Source: Faecalibacter rhinopitheci
Lineage (GTDB): Bacteria > Bacteroidota > Bacteroidia > Flavobacteriales > Weeksellaceae
Length of the DNA stretch: 64,000 bases
Assembly (NCBI RefSeq): GCF_015234135.1
Contig: NZ_JADGIK010000003.1
Coordinates: 186,001 to 250,000, forward strand
Direction: 5' to 3'
Shown here piece by piece: positions 53,253 through 61,449 of the stretch (positions are counted from its first letter, which is position 1; each line of letters opens with the position of its first letter). The position numbers and the translations under genes are program-made. Below the pieces are notes generated by a model. That model had not been told where the DNA came from. It did not search any database and saw only the letters and a list, made by a program, of their open reading frames with translations.

Positions 53253-53864
53253 TTATTCCGGTCGTCTTGGACCATTTTCTCTCGATTTTAAAACGTTTTC
53301 TACGTCTTCTAATTTAAATCCTTTTGCTTTAAGTAAAATCAAATAGTGATACATCAAATCTGCTGCTTCACCTAAGAATAAATCATCATTGTTATCTTTT
53401 GCTTCGATGACAATTTCAACCGCTTCTTCACCAACTTTCTGTGCAATTTTATTGATTCCTTTATTGTATAACTTATACGTGTATGAATCTTTATCTTCTG
53501 CTAAGTCGATACGGTCGTTAATGGTTTGCTCCAATTCGTAAACAAATCCACGATTTGATACTTCGTTGAAACAAGTTGTAGAACCTGTATGACACGTTGG
53601 TCCAAATGGTTTTGCCTTGATTAAAATTGTATCGTTATCACAATCAATTGCAATTGATTTTACTTCTAAAAAGTTTCCTGATTCTTCCCCTTTTGTCCAT
53701 AATCTATTTTTTGAACGAGAATAGAAAGTTACTTTTCCTAACTCTTCAGTTTTAGCAAATGCTTCTTCGTTCATATAGCCTAACATCAATACTTGATTAT
53801 TTAGGTAATTCTGAATAATGACAGGAACTAATCCGTCGTTACTTTTTGTGAAATCGATTTTCAT
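53253..53864 (-). CDS. hisIE: Bifunctional phosphoribosyl-AMP cyclohydrolase / phosphoribosyl-ATP pyrophosphatase
   Basis: Catalyses steps 2 and 3 of histidine synthesis. It has 203 residues. The HisI part (1-105) shows [19 protein letters not shown], the Asp-rich DCDNDT metal motif and [12 protein letters not shown] with the zinc cysteines. The HisE part (110-203) has [15 protein letters not shown] and [13 protein letters not shown]. Last gene of the his operon; its ATG overlaps the hisF stop by 4 bp. Confidence 0.97.
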   Translation of the reverse strand: MKIDFTKSNDGLVPVIIQNYLNNQVLMLGYMNEEAFAKTEELGKVTFYSRSKNRLWTKGEESGNFLEVKSIAIDCDNDTILIKAKPFGPTCHTGSTTCFNEVSNRGFVYELEQTINDRIDLAEDKDSYTYKLYNKGINKIAQKVGEEAVEIVIEAKDNNDDLFLGEAADLMYHYLILLKAKGFKLEDVENVLKSRENGPRRPE

Positions 53865-54613
53865 CGTATCGGAATGTTTTGTTCTTTTAAATAATTTTTA
53901 AGTGTCGGAATCGGAATTTCACCAAAGTGAAAAATACTTGCCGCTAAACCTCCACTTGCTTTTGTTTGGGTAAACACTTCGGTAAAATGTTCCATTTTTC
54001 CTGCGCCACCAGACGCAATTACCGGAATATTTACAGCTTCTGCTACGGATTTCGTAATATCAATTTTAAAGCCAGCTTTTGTTCCATCTCCATCCATCGA
54101 TGTTAATAGAATTTCTCCAGCTCCTAATTCTTCCACTTTCTTTACCCAATCTAGCGTTTCCCATTCGGTTTCAATTTTTCCACCACTGACAAAAACTTTT
54201 TGTGTACCGTTTACATCGCGTGTATCCACAGCAACAACCACACATTGAGATCCAAAACGAGCTGCTAAATCAGCCACCAATTGAGGATTTTTTACTGCAG
54301 ATGAATTTACAGAGACTTTATCCGCACCTGCTTGAATTACAACCGAAGCATCTTCTACCGAATTGATTCCGCCACCCACTGTAAATGGAATATTAATTGC
54401 CGCCGCAATTTTTTCGACCATTTCAGCTAAGGTTTTACGTTTTTCAATCGTCGCTGTAATATCTAAAAACACCAATTCATCAGCGCCTTCTTCTACATAT
54501 TTCTTTGCTAATTCCACTGGATCTCCGGCATCGCGTAATCCAACAAAATTAACTCCTTTTACTGTTCTTCCATCTTTGATGTCGAGACAGGGAATGATTC
54601 TTTTTTTTAACAC
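53861..54613 (-). CDS. hisF: Imidazole glycerol phosphate synthase, cyclase subunit
   Basis: Makes imidazole glycerol phosphate and AICAR with HisH. It is a 250-residue TIM barrel. [15 protein letters not shown] carries catalytic Asp11, VVAVDTRD the second catalytic Asp (about 130), and the phosphate sites are VGGGINS and IASGGAG. A 150-bp gap with inverted repeats separates it from hisA. Confidence 0.97.
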   Translation of the reverse strand: MLKKRIIPCLDIKDGRTVKGVNFVGLRDAGDPVELAKKYVEEGADELVFLDITATIEKRKTLAEMVEKIAAAINIPFTVGGGINSVEDASVVIQAGADKVSVNSSAVKNPQLVADLAARFGSQCVVVAVDTRDVNGTQKVFVSGGKIETEWETLDWVKKVEELGAGEILLTSMDGDGTKAGFKIDITKSVAEAVNIPVIASGGAGKMEHFTEVFTQTKASGGLAASIFHFGEIPIPTLKNYLKEQNIPIR

Positions 54614-54620
54614 CTTCTAA

Positions 54621-54763
54621 AGTTTTTATGTGTTGACGTTGTTCTGTGAGTATGTTTTAATGTGTTTAAGTTGTTGTTGTTTTTAAATCTTATAATTTAG
54701 ACATAATCCAGTTTTAGAAGTGAAACACTGTACAACTTACCAACTGAAACACTTTACCACTTA
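54621..54763. repeat. Inverted-repeat spacer between hisA and hisF
   Basis: The left part is made of AAGTT/TGTG-type words in one sense (AGTTTTTATGTG at 54621-54632), the right part of their complements (ACTTACCAACTGAAACACTT...). The arms are imperfect and could fold as a long RNA hairpin. The 12-mer AGTTTTTATGTG recurs inverted in two other his-operon gaps. Confidence 0.6.
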
Positions 54764-55480
54764 CTAACTGATAAACTCTACTAAATCCTTCAACTGAATA
54801 CGTCCCTCGTAAATCGCCTTTCCTAAAATAGCACCTTCGCAACCTAATTCTTTAACTTTAATTAAATCGTCGATAGAAGCAACTCCTCCAGAAGCAATTA
54901 ATTTTACGTCTGCAGAAGCTAAAATTTCTGCATACAATTCGTTCGATGTTCCTTGTAACATTCCATCTTTCGCGATATCAGTACAAATCACATAATCAAT
55001 CCCTTTGGCTTTGTATTCTTGGATAAAATCAATCACATCTAATTCAGAAGTTTCTAACCAACCGTGTGTTGCAATTTTACGGTATTTAGCATCTGCTCCT
55101 AAAATGATTTTTTCGCTTCCGTATTGAGAAATCCATTCTTGAAATAAAGTAGGATTTTGAACAGCAATACTTCCACCTGTAATTTGATTCGCACCACATT
55201 CAAAAGCAATTCGAATATCATCATTTGCCTTAATTCCACCACCGAAATCCACTTTTAAATTGGTTTTCGATGCGATTAATTCTAATGTTTTATAATTGAT
55301 GATTTGCTTTGATTTCGCACCATCTAAATCCACTAAGTGTAAAAATTCGATTCCGTAATCTTCGAATTCTTTCGCAACTTCTAATGGATTTTCGTTGTAT
55401 ATTTTTTTTGTATCGTAATCGCCTTGAGATAAACGAACGCATTTTCCGTCGATTAGATCTATTGCTGGGATGATTCTCAT
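54764..55480 (-). CDS. hisA: Phosphoribosylformimino-AICAR-P isomerase
   Basis: Step 4 of histidine synthesis. It is a 238-residue TIM barrel homologous to His[16 protein letters not shown] has catalytic Asp8, VDFGGGIK and LIASGGVAS bind phosphate, and [13 protein letters not shown] holds the second catalytic Asp (about 130-170 region). Flanked on both sides by repeat-bearing gaps. Confidence 0.97.
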   Translation of the reverse strand: MRIIPAIDLIDGKCVRLSQGDYDTKKIYNENPLEVAKEFEDYGIEFLHLVDLDGAKSKQIINYKTLELIASKTNLKVDFGGGIKANDDIRIAFECGANQITGGSIAVQNPTLFQEWISQYGSEKIILGADAKYRKIATHGWLETSELDVIDFIQEYKAKGIDYVICTDIAKDGMLQGTSNELYAEILASADVKLIASGGVASIDDLIKVKELGCEGAILGKAIYEGRIQLKDLVEFIS

Positions 55481-55489
55481 ATTTTTTAG

Positions 55490-55587
55490 TTTTTAAGTGT
55501 TCAAGTTTTTAAGTTATTAGGTTTGTAAGTGTTTAAGTTCGTCTAGTTTAACTTTAGCACATAAAAACTTCACAACTTAATCACTTA
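55490..55587. repeat. Inverted-repeat spacer between hisH and hisA
   Basis: The left arm has TTTTTAAGTGTTCAAGTTT and TAAGTGTTTAAGTT; the right arm has CACATAAAAACT (55558-55569) and CTTAATCACTTA (55576-55587). The second arm runs into the hisH stop codon. The same two 12-mers recur in the hisC/IVP gap. Confidence 0.6.
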
Positions 55588-56163
55588 TAGCGATAAAAAG
55601 TTCTTCAATATCTGCTCTCCAATTCCAGCTGATTTCTCTGGGTGAAATTGAGTTGCATAAAAATTATCTTTATTTAAAGAAGCTGAATATTCTAGAATAT
55701 AATTGGTTTTCGCAATCGTATATTCTGAAAGTTCGCAGTAAAAACTGTGTACATAATAAATGTCCGAGTTTTCTTCAATTCCTTTATATAAAGTGGTTTT
55801 TAAATCGTAAATGGTATTCCACCCCATATGTGGAACAATCTCCGTTGATGGAAATAACTTTACTTGAATTGGAAAAATTCCTAAACAATCCGTGTTTCCT
55901 TCTTCCGAAAAAGCACACATCAATTGCTGACCTAAACAAATTCCTAAGGTTGGTTGTTTTAAGTTTTTGATGACTTCATCTAAACCTTTTTCTTTGAGAT
56001 AAGTCATTGCAGAACTCGCCTCTCCCACACCTGGAAAAATTACTTTATCTGCATTTTGCAAAGTTTCAAAATCGTCTGTAATTACCGCTTCGTAACCTAA
56101 ACGAGTTACGGCATTGTAAACCGATTTTACATTTCCTGCGTTATATTTTACAATCGCAATCAT
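55585..56163 (-). CDS. hisH: Imidazole glycerol phosphate synthase, glutaminase subunit
   Basis: Supplies ammonia from glutamine to HisF. It is a 192-residue class I glutamine amidotransferase. Nucleophile Cys76 lies in TLGICLGQQLM, and the His174/Glu176 pair in QFHPEKS completes the triad. FPGVGEASSAM is the oxyanion region. Its ATG overlaps the hisB stop by one base. Confidence 0.97.
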   Translation of the reverse strand: MIAIVKYNAGNVKSVYNAVTRLGYEAVITDDFETLQNADKVIFPGVGEASSAMTYLKEKGLDEVIKNLKQPTLGICLGQQLMCAFSEEGNTDCLGIFPIQVKLFPSTEIVPHMGWNTIYDLKTTLYKGIEENSDIYYVHSFYCELSEYTIAKTNYILEYSASLNKDNFYATQFHPEKSAGIGEQILKNFLSL

Positions 56164-57296
56164 TATAGCATTCCTTTTGTTGAAGGTAAAATCATTTTTT
56201 CTGGATCGCGTTTTACCGCTACTTTAATTGCTTTTGCAAACGCTTTAAAAATCGCTTCGATTTTGTGATGCTCATTTGTTCCTTCCGCTTTGATATTCAA
56301 GTTGGCTTTTGCTCCGTCTGTAAACGATTTAAAGAAGTGATAAAACATTTCTGTTGGCATTTGACCAATCATTTCACGTTTAAAATCTGCTTCCCAAACT
56401 AACCAGTTTCTTCCACCAAAATCAATCGCTGCTTGCGCTAAACAATCGTCCATTGGTAAAGTGAAACCGTAACGTTCGATGCCTAATTTATTTCCTAACG
56501 CTTGAGCGAAAACTTCTCCTAAAGCAATTGCAGTATCTTCAATCGTGTGGTGTTCGTCTACTTCTAAATCGCCGTCCACTTTAATCACTAAATCCATTTG
56601 CCCGTGACGCGCAATTTGATCTAACATGTGATCGAAAAAGTGGATACCCGTAGAAATATCTGATTTTCCTGTTCCGTCTAAATTTAAATCGATTTTGATT
56701 TTTGTTTCGTTGGTATTACGAACAATTGAAGCTGTACGATTCTGTAATTTTAAGAACTCGTAAATTTGTTTCCACGAAGTTGTTTTTAATGCAATAGCAT
56801 CATTTAAGCCTTCGTTATCTTGGATTTCGTCTGCTCCTAAGGCTTCATCATTGGCAATGAAAATTCCTTTTGCCCCTAAATTCTGCGCTAATTTAACATC
56901 GGTAATACGATCTCCAATTACAAAAGAATTCGCTAAATCATATTCCGGATTGTTGATGTATTTGGTTAACATCGCCGTTCCAGGTTTACGAGTTAGAGCA
57001 TTTTCGTGTGCAAACGTTTTATCGATGAAGATATCTTCAAATTTAACTCCTTCATTTTCGAATGCTTTCACTACGAAATTTTGAATTGGCCAGAATAATT
57101 CATCTGGATTAGCAGGCGTTCCTAAACCGTCTTGGTTCGTTACCATCGCTAATTCATAATCCAATTCTTTTGCAATTTTACCTAAATAAGTAAATGCTTC
57201 TGGATAGAATTCTAATTTAGAAAAGCTGTCTACTTGATAGTCAGTCGGCTCTAAAATCATTGTTCCATCTCTATCTATAAAAAGTATTTTTTTCAT
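56163..57296 (-). CDS. hisB: Bifunctional histidinol-phosphatase / imidazoleglycerol-phosphate dehydratase
   Basis: Steps 6 and 8 of the pathway on one chain of 377 residues. The HAD phosphatase part (1-165) has FIDRDGTM with Asp8 and Asp10 and the [13 protein letters not shown] motif. The IGPD part (about 185-377) has metal-binding [15 protein letters not shown] and [14 protein letters not shown]. The fusion is the enterobacterial-type HisB also found in many Bacteroidota. Confidence 0.97.
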   Translation of the reverse strand: MKKILFIDRDGTMILEPTDYQVDSFSKLEFYPEAFTYLGKIAKELDYELAMVTNQDGLGTPANPDELFWPIQNFVVKAFENEGVKFEDIFIDKTFAHENALTRKPGTAMLTKYINNPEYDLANSFVIGDRITDVKLAQNLGAKGIFIANDEALGADEIQDNEGLNDAIALKTTSWKQIYEFLKLQNRTASIVRNTNETKIKIDLNLDGTGKSDISTGIHFFDHMLDQIARHGQMDLVIKVDGDLEVDEHHTIEDTAIALGEVFAQALGNKLGIERYGFTLPMDDCLAQAAIDFGGRNWLVWEADFKREMIGQMPTEMFYHFFKSFTDGAKANLNIKAEGTNEHHKIEAIFKAFAKAIKVAVKRDPEKMILPSTKGML

Positions 57297-57336
57297 CTTG
57301 TATGTTTGTAAGTGATTAGGTGATGAAGTTTTTAAG
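57297..57336. repeat. Repeat arm downstream of the four-helix-bundle gene
   Basis: Holds TAAGTGATTAGG and AAGTTTTTAAGTTA, the inverse of words found at 57823-57834 and 57863-57874 on the other side of the gene. Confidence 0.55.
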
Positions 57337-57693
57337 TTATTTCGCGCCTATATGTTTTATAAAACCGGCAATCATTTTTCCTACTTCTTCACTTTTACTC
57401 ATCAATATTTTGTGTTCTTTTTCTGTTATATAATTCAAATCCTTAGAAAGTAAAAAGTAATACTTCAGTTCTTCTAAAGATGTATCTGAAATGTTATAAA
57501 AATGGATTTGATGAGCTTTCGTTTGCTTCTTATATTCTTCAACAATATTGGCAGGAACAGAAACTGCACATCGTTTCATTTGACTCGATAATGCAAATAT
57601 TTCTGATTTAGGAAATTTATCTACCGTTTTATACACTTCCAAAACAAGTTGATGCGCTTCTTTCCATAAATTTAAATCATAAACTAGGCCCAT
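57337..57693 (-). CDS. Four-helix-bundle protein of the 23S rRNA intervening-sequence (S23) type
   Basis: A 118-residue all-helical protein with the family's pattern: [24 protein letters not shown] at the start, the conserved [21 protein letters not shown] core, a second helix pair with [15 protein letters not shown] and the C-terminal [14 protein letters not shown]. The family is named after proteins in 23S rRNA intervening sequences and includes the diversity-generating-retroelement accessory Avd. No rRNA or reverse transcriptase is near. It sits inside the his operon between hisC and hisB, flanked by AT-rich inverted repeats, so it looks like a late insertion. Function unknown. Confidence 0.85.
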   Translation of the reverse strand: MGLVYDLNLWKEAHQLVLEVYKTVDKFPKSEIFALSSQMKRCAVSVPANIVEEYKKQTKAHQIHFYNISDTSLEELKYYFLLSKDLNYITEKEHKILMSKSEEVGKMIAGFIKHIGAK

Positions 57694-57699
57694 AATAAT

Positions 57700-57882
57700 T
57701 TGGTTTAAAGGTTAGTATATTAAGTTATGAAAAATGTTTAAGTTGGACAGTTTTTATGTTAGTATGTTGTTCAGTTTATAAGTTGAAAAATTTAATCAAG
57801 TGAAATATCATAAACTTAAAAACTTAATCACTTAGACACTTAAACACTTAACCACATAAAAACTTAATCACTTACTAACTTA
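57700..57882. repeat. Repeat-rich spacer between hisC and the four-helix-bundle gene
   Basis: The first half carries AAGTT-type words (ATTAAGTTATG, GTTTAAGTTGG, AGTTTTTATGT). The second half carries the complements, including two copies of CTTAATCACTTA and one of CACATAAAAACT (57853-57864). It can fold back on itself or pair with the arm at 57297-57336 across the gene. Confidence 0.65.
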
Positions 57883-58932
57883 CTAACTTAACCCCTTAAG
57901 CATTTCCATCAACTTCCCATTTTCCTCTTCCGTTCCAACTGTAATACGTAAACAATTTTCACATAAATCATCGTTGTTACGGTTACGAATTACGATTCCT
58001 TTTTCAACTAATTGGTTATAACGCTCGTTGGCATTATCCACTTTGATTAAGATAAAATTCGCATCGCTTGAATAGATTTTTTCTACAAAAGAAACTTCAG
58101 TTAAGGCATTTTCTAAAACTTCTTTTTGTTGAATAATCGTATTTGTTGCAGCTACCACTTTTTCGTAATCGCTTAAAATTTCAATTGCTTTTAACTGTGT
58201 TAATTGATTGATGTTATAAGGCGGTTTAATTTTATTTAAAACAGCTACAATTTCTTGTGAAGCATATAAAATTCCTAAACGAATGCCGGCTAAACCAACA
58301 GCTTTTGATAACGTTTGGGTAACGATTACATTTGGATAATTGTTAATTTCTTCGATCCAAGATGGTTCAGTTGCGAAATCAATATAGGCTTCGTCGATAA
58401 TTACTAATCCGTTGAAACGATTGACAATTTCTAAAATCGCTTCTCTTTTGATGATTTCTCCCGTCGGATTGTTAGGCGAACATAAGAAAATCATTTTCGT
58501 GTTTTCATCCACTTTCGAGAAAATATCTTCGATGTTGGGTTGAAAATAGGATTCGTTTAATAATGATTTACGGTATTCAACAGCATTTAAATTAGCTAAA
58601 ACACCGTACATTCCGTAAGATGGCGAAATGGCGATGACATTATCTTTATTTGGTTCGCAAAACGCACGGAAAATTAAATCCAAAACTTCATCACTTCCGT
58701 TTCCTAATAAAATCTGATTGGCAGGGAAGTTCTTAATTTCGCTTAAAATCGATTTTACATTTCGTTGTAAAGGATCTGGATAACGATTTAATCCATTGTT
58801 AAACGGATTTTCGTTGGCATCTAAGAAAACGAAATCGTTATTGATATCTTGAAATTCGTCGCGAGCAGATGAATACGCTTTCATTGCTTTTACGTTTGGA
58901 CGAATGATTGTATCTAAGTTGAAATTGTTCAT
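57883..58932 (-). CDS. hisC: Histidinol-phosphate aminotransferase
   Basis: Step 7, a PLP-dependent class I/II aminotransferase of 349 residues. The Schiff-base Lys210 is in TQTLSKAVGLAGIRLG. Also typical are LDANENPF (substrate side), CSPNNPTG (about 151-158), IDEAYIDF and the C-terminal LRITVGTEEEN with the phosphate-binding Arg. Its ATG overlaps the hisD stop by one base (TAATG). Confidence 0.97.
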   Translation of the reverse strand: MNNFNLDTIIRPNVKAMKAYSSARDEFQDINNDFVFLDANENPFNNGLNRYPDPLQRNVKSILSEIKNFPANQILLGNGSDEVLDLIFRAFCEPNKDNVIAISPSYGMYGVLANLNAVEYRKSLLNESYFQPNIEDIFSKVDENTKMIFLCSPNNPTGEIIKREAILEIVNRFNGLVIIDEAYIDFATEPSWIEEINNYPNVIVTQTLSKAVGLAGIRLGILYASQEIVAVLNKIKPPYNINQLTQLKAIEILSDYEKVVAATNTIIQQKEVLENALTEVSFVEKIYSSDANFILIKVDNANERYNQLVEKGIVIRNRNNDDLCENCLRITVGTEEENGKLMEMLKGLS

Positions 58933-60215
58933 TATTTTAAATCGTTTAAGCGTAAAGTAACCGCATTTTTGTGCGCAAATAATTCTTCAGCTTCTGCCAT
59001 AAATTCGATAGCAGGACCGATGTTTTGAATTCCTTCTGCTGATAATTTTTGGAAGGTAATTTTCTTGATAAAACTATCTAAAGAAACGCCCGAATAATTT
59101 TTTGCATATCCGTTTGTAGGTAAGGTATGATTTGTACCTGAAGCATAATCTCCAGCCGATTCACACGAATAGTTTCCTAAGAAAACAGAACCTGCATTAA
59201 TGATTTTTGGAATAAAATCTTCCGCAGTTTCGCAAGCGAAAATTAAATGCTCTGGCGCATAAATATTAGAGAAAGCAACACATTCTTCAATCGAATTTAA
59301 AACAATTCCTCTCGAATTTTCTAATGCTTTAGCTGCTAATTCTTTTCGTGGTAAAACTTCTAATTGCGCGTTGATTTCGGCAATTGTTTCGTTTAACGTT
59401 TGCTTGTTCGTTGTTAATAAAATCACTTGAGAATCAATTCCGTGTTCTGCTTGTGACAATAAGTCGGCAGCTACATATTTCGGAACGGAAGTTTCATCTG
59501 CAATCACTAAAACTTCACTAGGACCAGCAGGCATATCAATCGCCACTCCAAAATTTTGAGCTACTTGTTTTGCAGCCGTTACATATTGGTTTCCTGGGCC
59601 AAAAATTTTATCGACTTTCTGAATCGTTTCTGTTCCAAACGTTAAAGCGCCGATCGCTTGGATTCCTCCAACTTTGTAGATTTTTTCGATTCCGATTAAG
59701 TTTGCTGTATATAAAATTGCTGGGTGAATTTTTCCTTCTTTATTTGGAGGTGTACATAAAATAATATTTTGACATCCGGCTAATTTTGCAGGAATTCCTA
59801 ACATTAATGTTGTTGAAAATAAAGGTGCAGTTCCGCCAGGAATATAGATTCCGACATTTTCAATTCCGCGCGATTCTCTCCAACAATTCACACCTTTTGT
59901 TGTTTCAATGACTTTTACTTCCTCACGTTGTACCGCGTGGAATTTTTCAATATTAGAAGCTGCTAATTTGATCGCTTGTTTTAAATCTTCAAAGATTAAT
60001 GCTTTTGCTTCTTCAATTTCTTCCGCAGAAACTTCTAAAGAAGTTAATCGAACTTTATCAAATTGTTCTGTAAAGTTGATTAAAGCTTGATCTTTCTCCG
60101 TTTGGATTTTACCAAAAACATCTAAAACAATTTTTTGTAAATCTTGCGCTTCTTTGGTTGGACGAGAAGTTAAATCTGACCAATCTGAAAGTTGTGGGTT
60201 TATATAGGTTTGCAT
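58932..60215 (-). CDS. hisD: Histidinol dehydrogenase
   Basis: The last two oxidations to histidine, NAD- and zinc-dependent. It has 427 residues. Signature regions are YIPGGTAPLFSTTLMLGIPA, VDKIFGPGNQYVTAAK, DMPAGPSEVLVIAD, LSQAEHGIDSQ (catalytic Glu-His) and SAGDYASGTNHTLPTNGYAK. It lies 33 bp after hisG. Confidence 0.97.
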   Translation of the reverse strand: MQTYINPQLSDWSDLTSRPTKEAQDLQKIVLDVFGKIQTEKDQALINFTEQFDKVRLTSLEVSAEEIEEAKALIFEDLKQAIKLAASNIEKFHAVQREEVKVIETTKGVNCWRESRGIENVGIYIPGGTAPLFSTTLMLGIPAKLAGCQNIILCTPPNKEGKIHPAILYTANLIGIEKIYKVGGIQAIGALTFGTETIQKVDKIFGPGNQYVTAAKQVAQNFGVAIDMPAGPSEVLVIADETSVPKYVAADLLSQAEHGIDSQVILLTTNKQTLNETIAEINAQLEVLPRKELAAKALENSRGIVLNSIEECVAFSNIYAPEHLIFACETAEDFIPKIINAGSVFLGNYSCESAGDYASGTNHTLPTNGYAKNYSGVSLDSFIKKITFQKLSAEGIQNIGPAIEFMAEAEELFAHKNAVTLRLNDLK

Positions 60216-60248
60216 CTATTGTTAGTTTTAAATTCTAAGACTTACGTC

Positions 60249-61106
60249 TTACAAAATCATTTTTTCAATTTCTAATACTAAAATTCCTTCGGCACCAAAA
60301 GCTTTTAATTGCTCGATGATATCCCAAAAAGTATCTTCTTTAATTACTGTATGAATAGATGACCAACCTTCTTGCGCTAATGGTAATATTGTAGGAGATT
60401 TCATTCCTGGCAATAAAGCAATGATTTCTTCTAACTTTTCATTTGGAGCGTTTAATAAGATGTATTTGTTTTCTGAAGATTGTTTTACGGCTTCGATTCT
60501 GAATAATAAACGGTCTACGATTGCTTGCTTTTCAGCTTCTAAGTTTTTATTTGCAATTAAAACAGCTTGAGATTCTACAACTGTTTCCACTTGTTTTAAA
60601 CCGTTTGTTAATAATGTAGAACCTGTAGAAACAATATCAAAAATAGCATTAGCCAAACCAATGCTTGGTGCAATTTCTACACTTCCACCGATTTCTTCGA
60701 TTTTTACGTTAATACCTTTTTCTTGGAAGAAGTTGCCTAAAATACGAGGATAAGAAGTGGCAATTTTTTTGTTTTTGAAGAATGATAAATCAGTATAAAC
60801 TTCATCTTTAGGAATAGCTAAACATAATTTACATCCTGCAAAACCTAATTGACGAACAATATTGATGTCTTTATTTTTTTCCCAAACTTCATTTTCACCT
60901 AAGATTCCGATATCAGCTACACCTTGTTCTACATATTGTGGGATATCGTCATCGCGTAAGAATAATACTTCGATTGGAAAGTTAGATGATTCGGTTCTTA
61001 ATTTTCTACCACTAGCAGAAATTTTAATCCCGCAATCCTTTAATAGTTCTAAGGATTTTTCACTTAATCTTCCGCTTTTCTGAATGGCAATTTTTAATTT
61101 ACTCAT
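60249..61106 (-). CDS. hisG: ATP phosphoribosyltransferase, long form
   Basis: The first committed step of histidine synthesis. I start it at 61106 (MSKLKIAIQKSGRL), giving 285 residues. A longer frame to 61166 would run through the leader's terminator hairpin and is not the true start. GILGENEVWE and IVSTGSTLLTNGL (PRPP-binding) are clear. The C-terminal 75 residues form the HisG_C regulatory domain (GMKSPTILPLAQEGW), so feedback inhibition by histidine is expected. It is controlled also by the attenuator just upstream. Confidence 0.96.
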   Translation of the reverse strand: MSKLKIAIQKSGRLSEKSLELLKDCGIKISASGRKLRTESSNFPIEVLFLRDDDIPQYVEQGVADIGILGENEVWEKNKDINIVRQLGFAGCKLCLAIPKDEVYTDLSFFKNKKIATSYPRILGNFFQEKGINVKIEEIGGSVEIAPSIGLANAIFDIVSTGSTLLTNGLKQVETVVESQAVLIANKNLEAEKQAIVDRLLFRIEAVKQSSENKYILLNAPNEKLEEIIALLPGMKSPTILPLAQEGWSSIHTVIKEDTFWDIIEQLKAFGAEGILVLEIEKMIL

Positions 61107-61163
61107 TTTATATTTTTTATTAATGAAGTCTGAGTAAAAAGCGGAAAGTGAAAAGTTATTAAA

Positions 61164-61197
61164 CAAAAAAACCGACTGATTTACTCAGACGGTTTTA
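61164..61197 (-). terminator. Attenuator terminator of the his operon
   Basis: On the minus strand AAAACCG-T-CTGA, loop GTAAA, TCAG-T-CGGTTTTTTT: an 11-bp stem with one T-T mismatch and a U-run, between the leader peptide and hisG. Its 5' arm CCGTCTGA can instead pair with TCAGGCGG at the end of the leader ORF. Confidence 0.88.
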
Positions 61198-61244
61198 TAT
61201 TATATTTTAGTTCAATACAGAATACAACATATCAGGCCGCCTGA
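61185..61244 (-). promoter_or_regulatory. Antiterminator pairing of the his leader RNA
   Basis: TCAGGCGG (61237-61244) can pair over 8 bp, one of them G-U, with CCGTCTGA (61185-61192), the 5' arm of the terminator. The upstream segment lies under a ribosome that has reached the leader stop codon and is exposed when the ribosome stalls at the His codons. Confidence 0.75.
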
Positions 61245-61291
61245 TGGGAGCTATGATGATGATGGATATGATGTGTTTGATTGAAAAACAT
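61232..61291 (-). CDS. hisL: His operon leader peptide, 19 residues
   Basis: The ORF reads MFFNQTHHIHHHHSSHQAA then TGA, with seven His codons in 19, five of them among residues 8-13. It lies 125 bp upstream of hisG, downstream of a TAACTTTG promoter box, and is followed by an antiterminator/terminator pair. This is the layout of a transcription-attenuation leader: with enough charged tRNA-His the ribosome reaches the stop codon and the terminator forms; when it is scarce, stalling lets the antiterminator form. Found by reading the sequence; too short for routine ORF calling. The symbol is by analogy with enterobacterial hisL. Confidence 0.88.
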   Translation of the reverse strand: MFFNQTHHIHHHHSSHQAA

Positions 61292-61310
61292 TTTCTTTTT
61301 TTTGCTTGTG

Positions 61311-61318
61311 CAAAGTTA
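61311..61318 (-). promoter_or_regulatory. Candidate -7 box of the his operon (TAACTTTG)
   Basis: Exact TAnnTTTG match on the minus strand, 19 nt before the leader ATG. Confidence 0.55.
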
Positions 61319-61449
61319 TAAAGGATATATCAGAAATTATTGTTTCGGATAAATTATTTTATAAAATATGTAAATAATAAAGATTAAATCTATTCTATAG
61401 AATTTTATTCGGTTATTCAAATCATGAATAGTATATTATCCTTGTAAAG

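Noticed and set aside
55653-55970. 105-codon plus-strand ORF inside hisH
   Set aside because: Antisense shadow of hisH; biased composition and no promoter or ribosome site.
57337-57693. A diversity-generating retroelement (Avd-like protein)
   Set aside because: The protein shares the four-helix-bundle family with Avd, but no reverse transcriptase, template repeat or variable repeat is nearby.
57700-57882. CRISPR array
   Set aside because: The repeated words are short, degenerate and in both orientations, with no constant repeat-spacer length and no cas genes.
61107-61166. A longer hisG reading frame starting at 61166
   Set aside because: The extra 20 codons (FNNFSLSAFYSDF...) come from the terminator hairpin and the gap before hisG; the ATG at 61106 starts the canonical HisG sequence.
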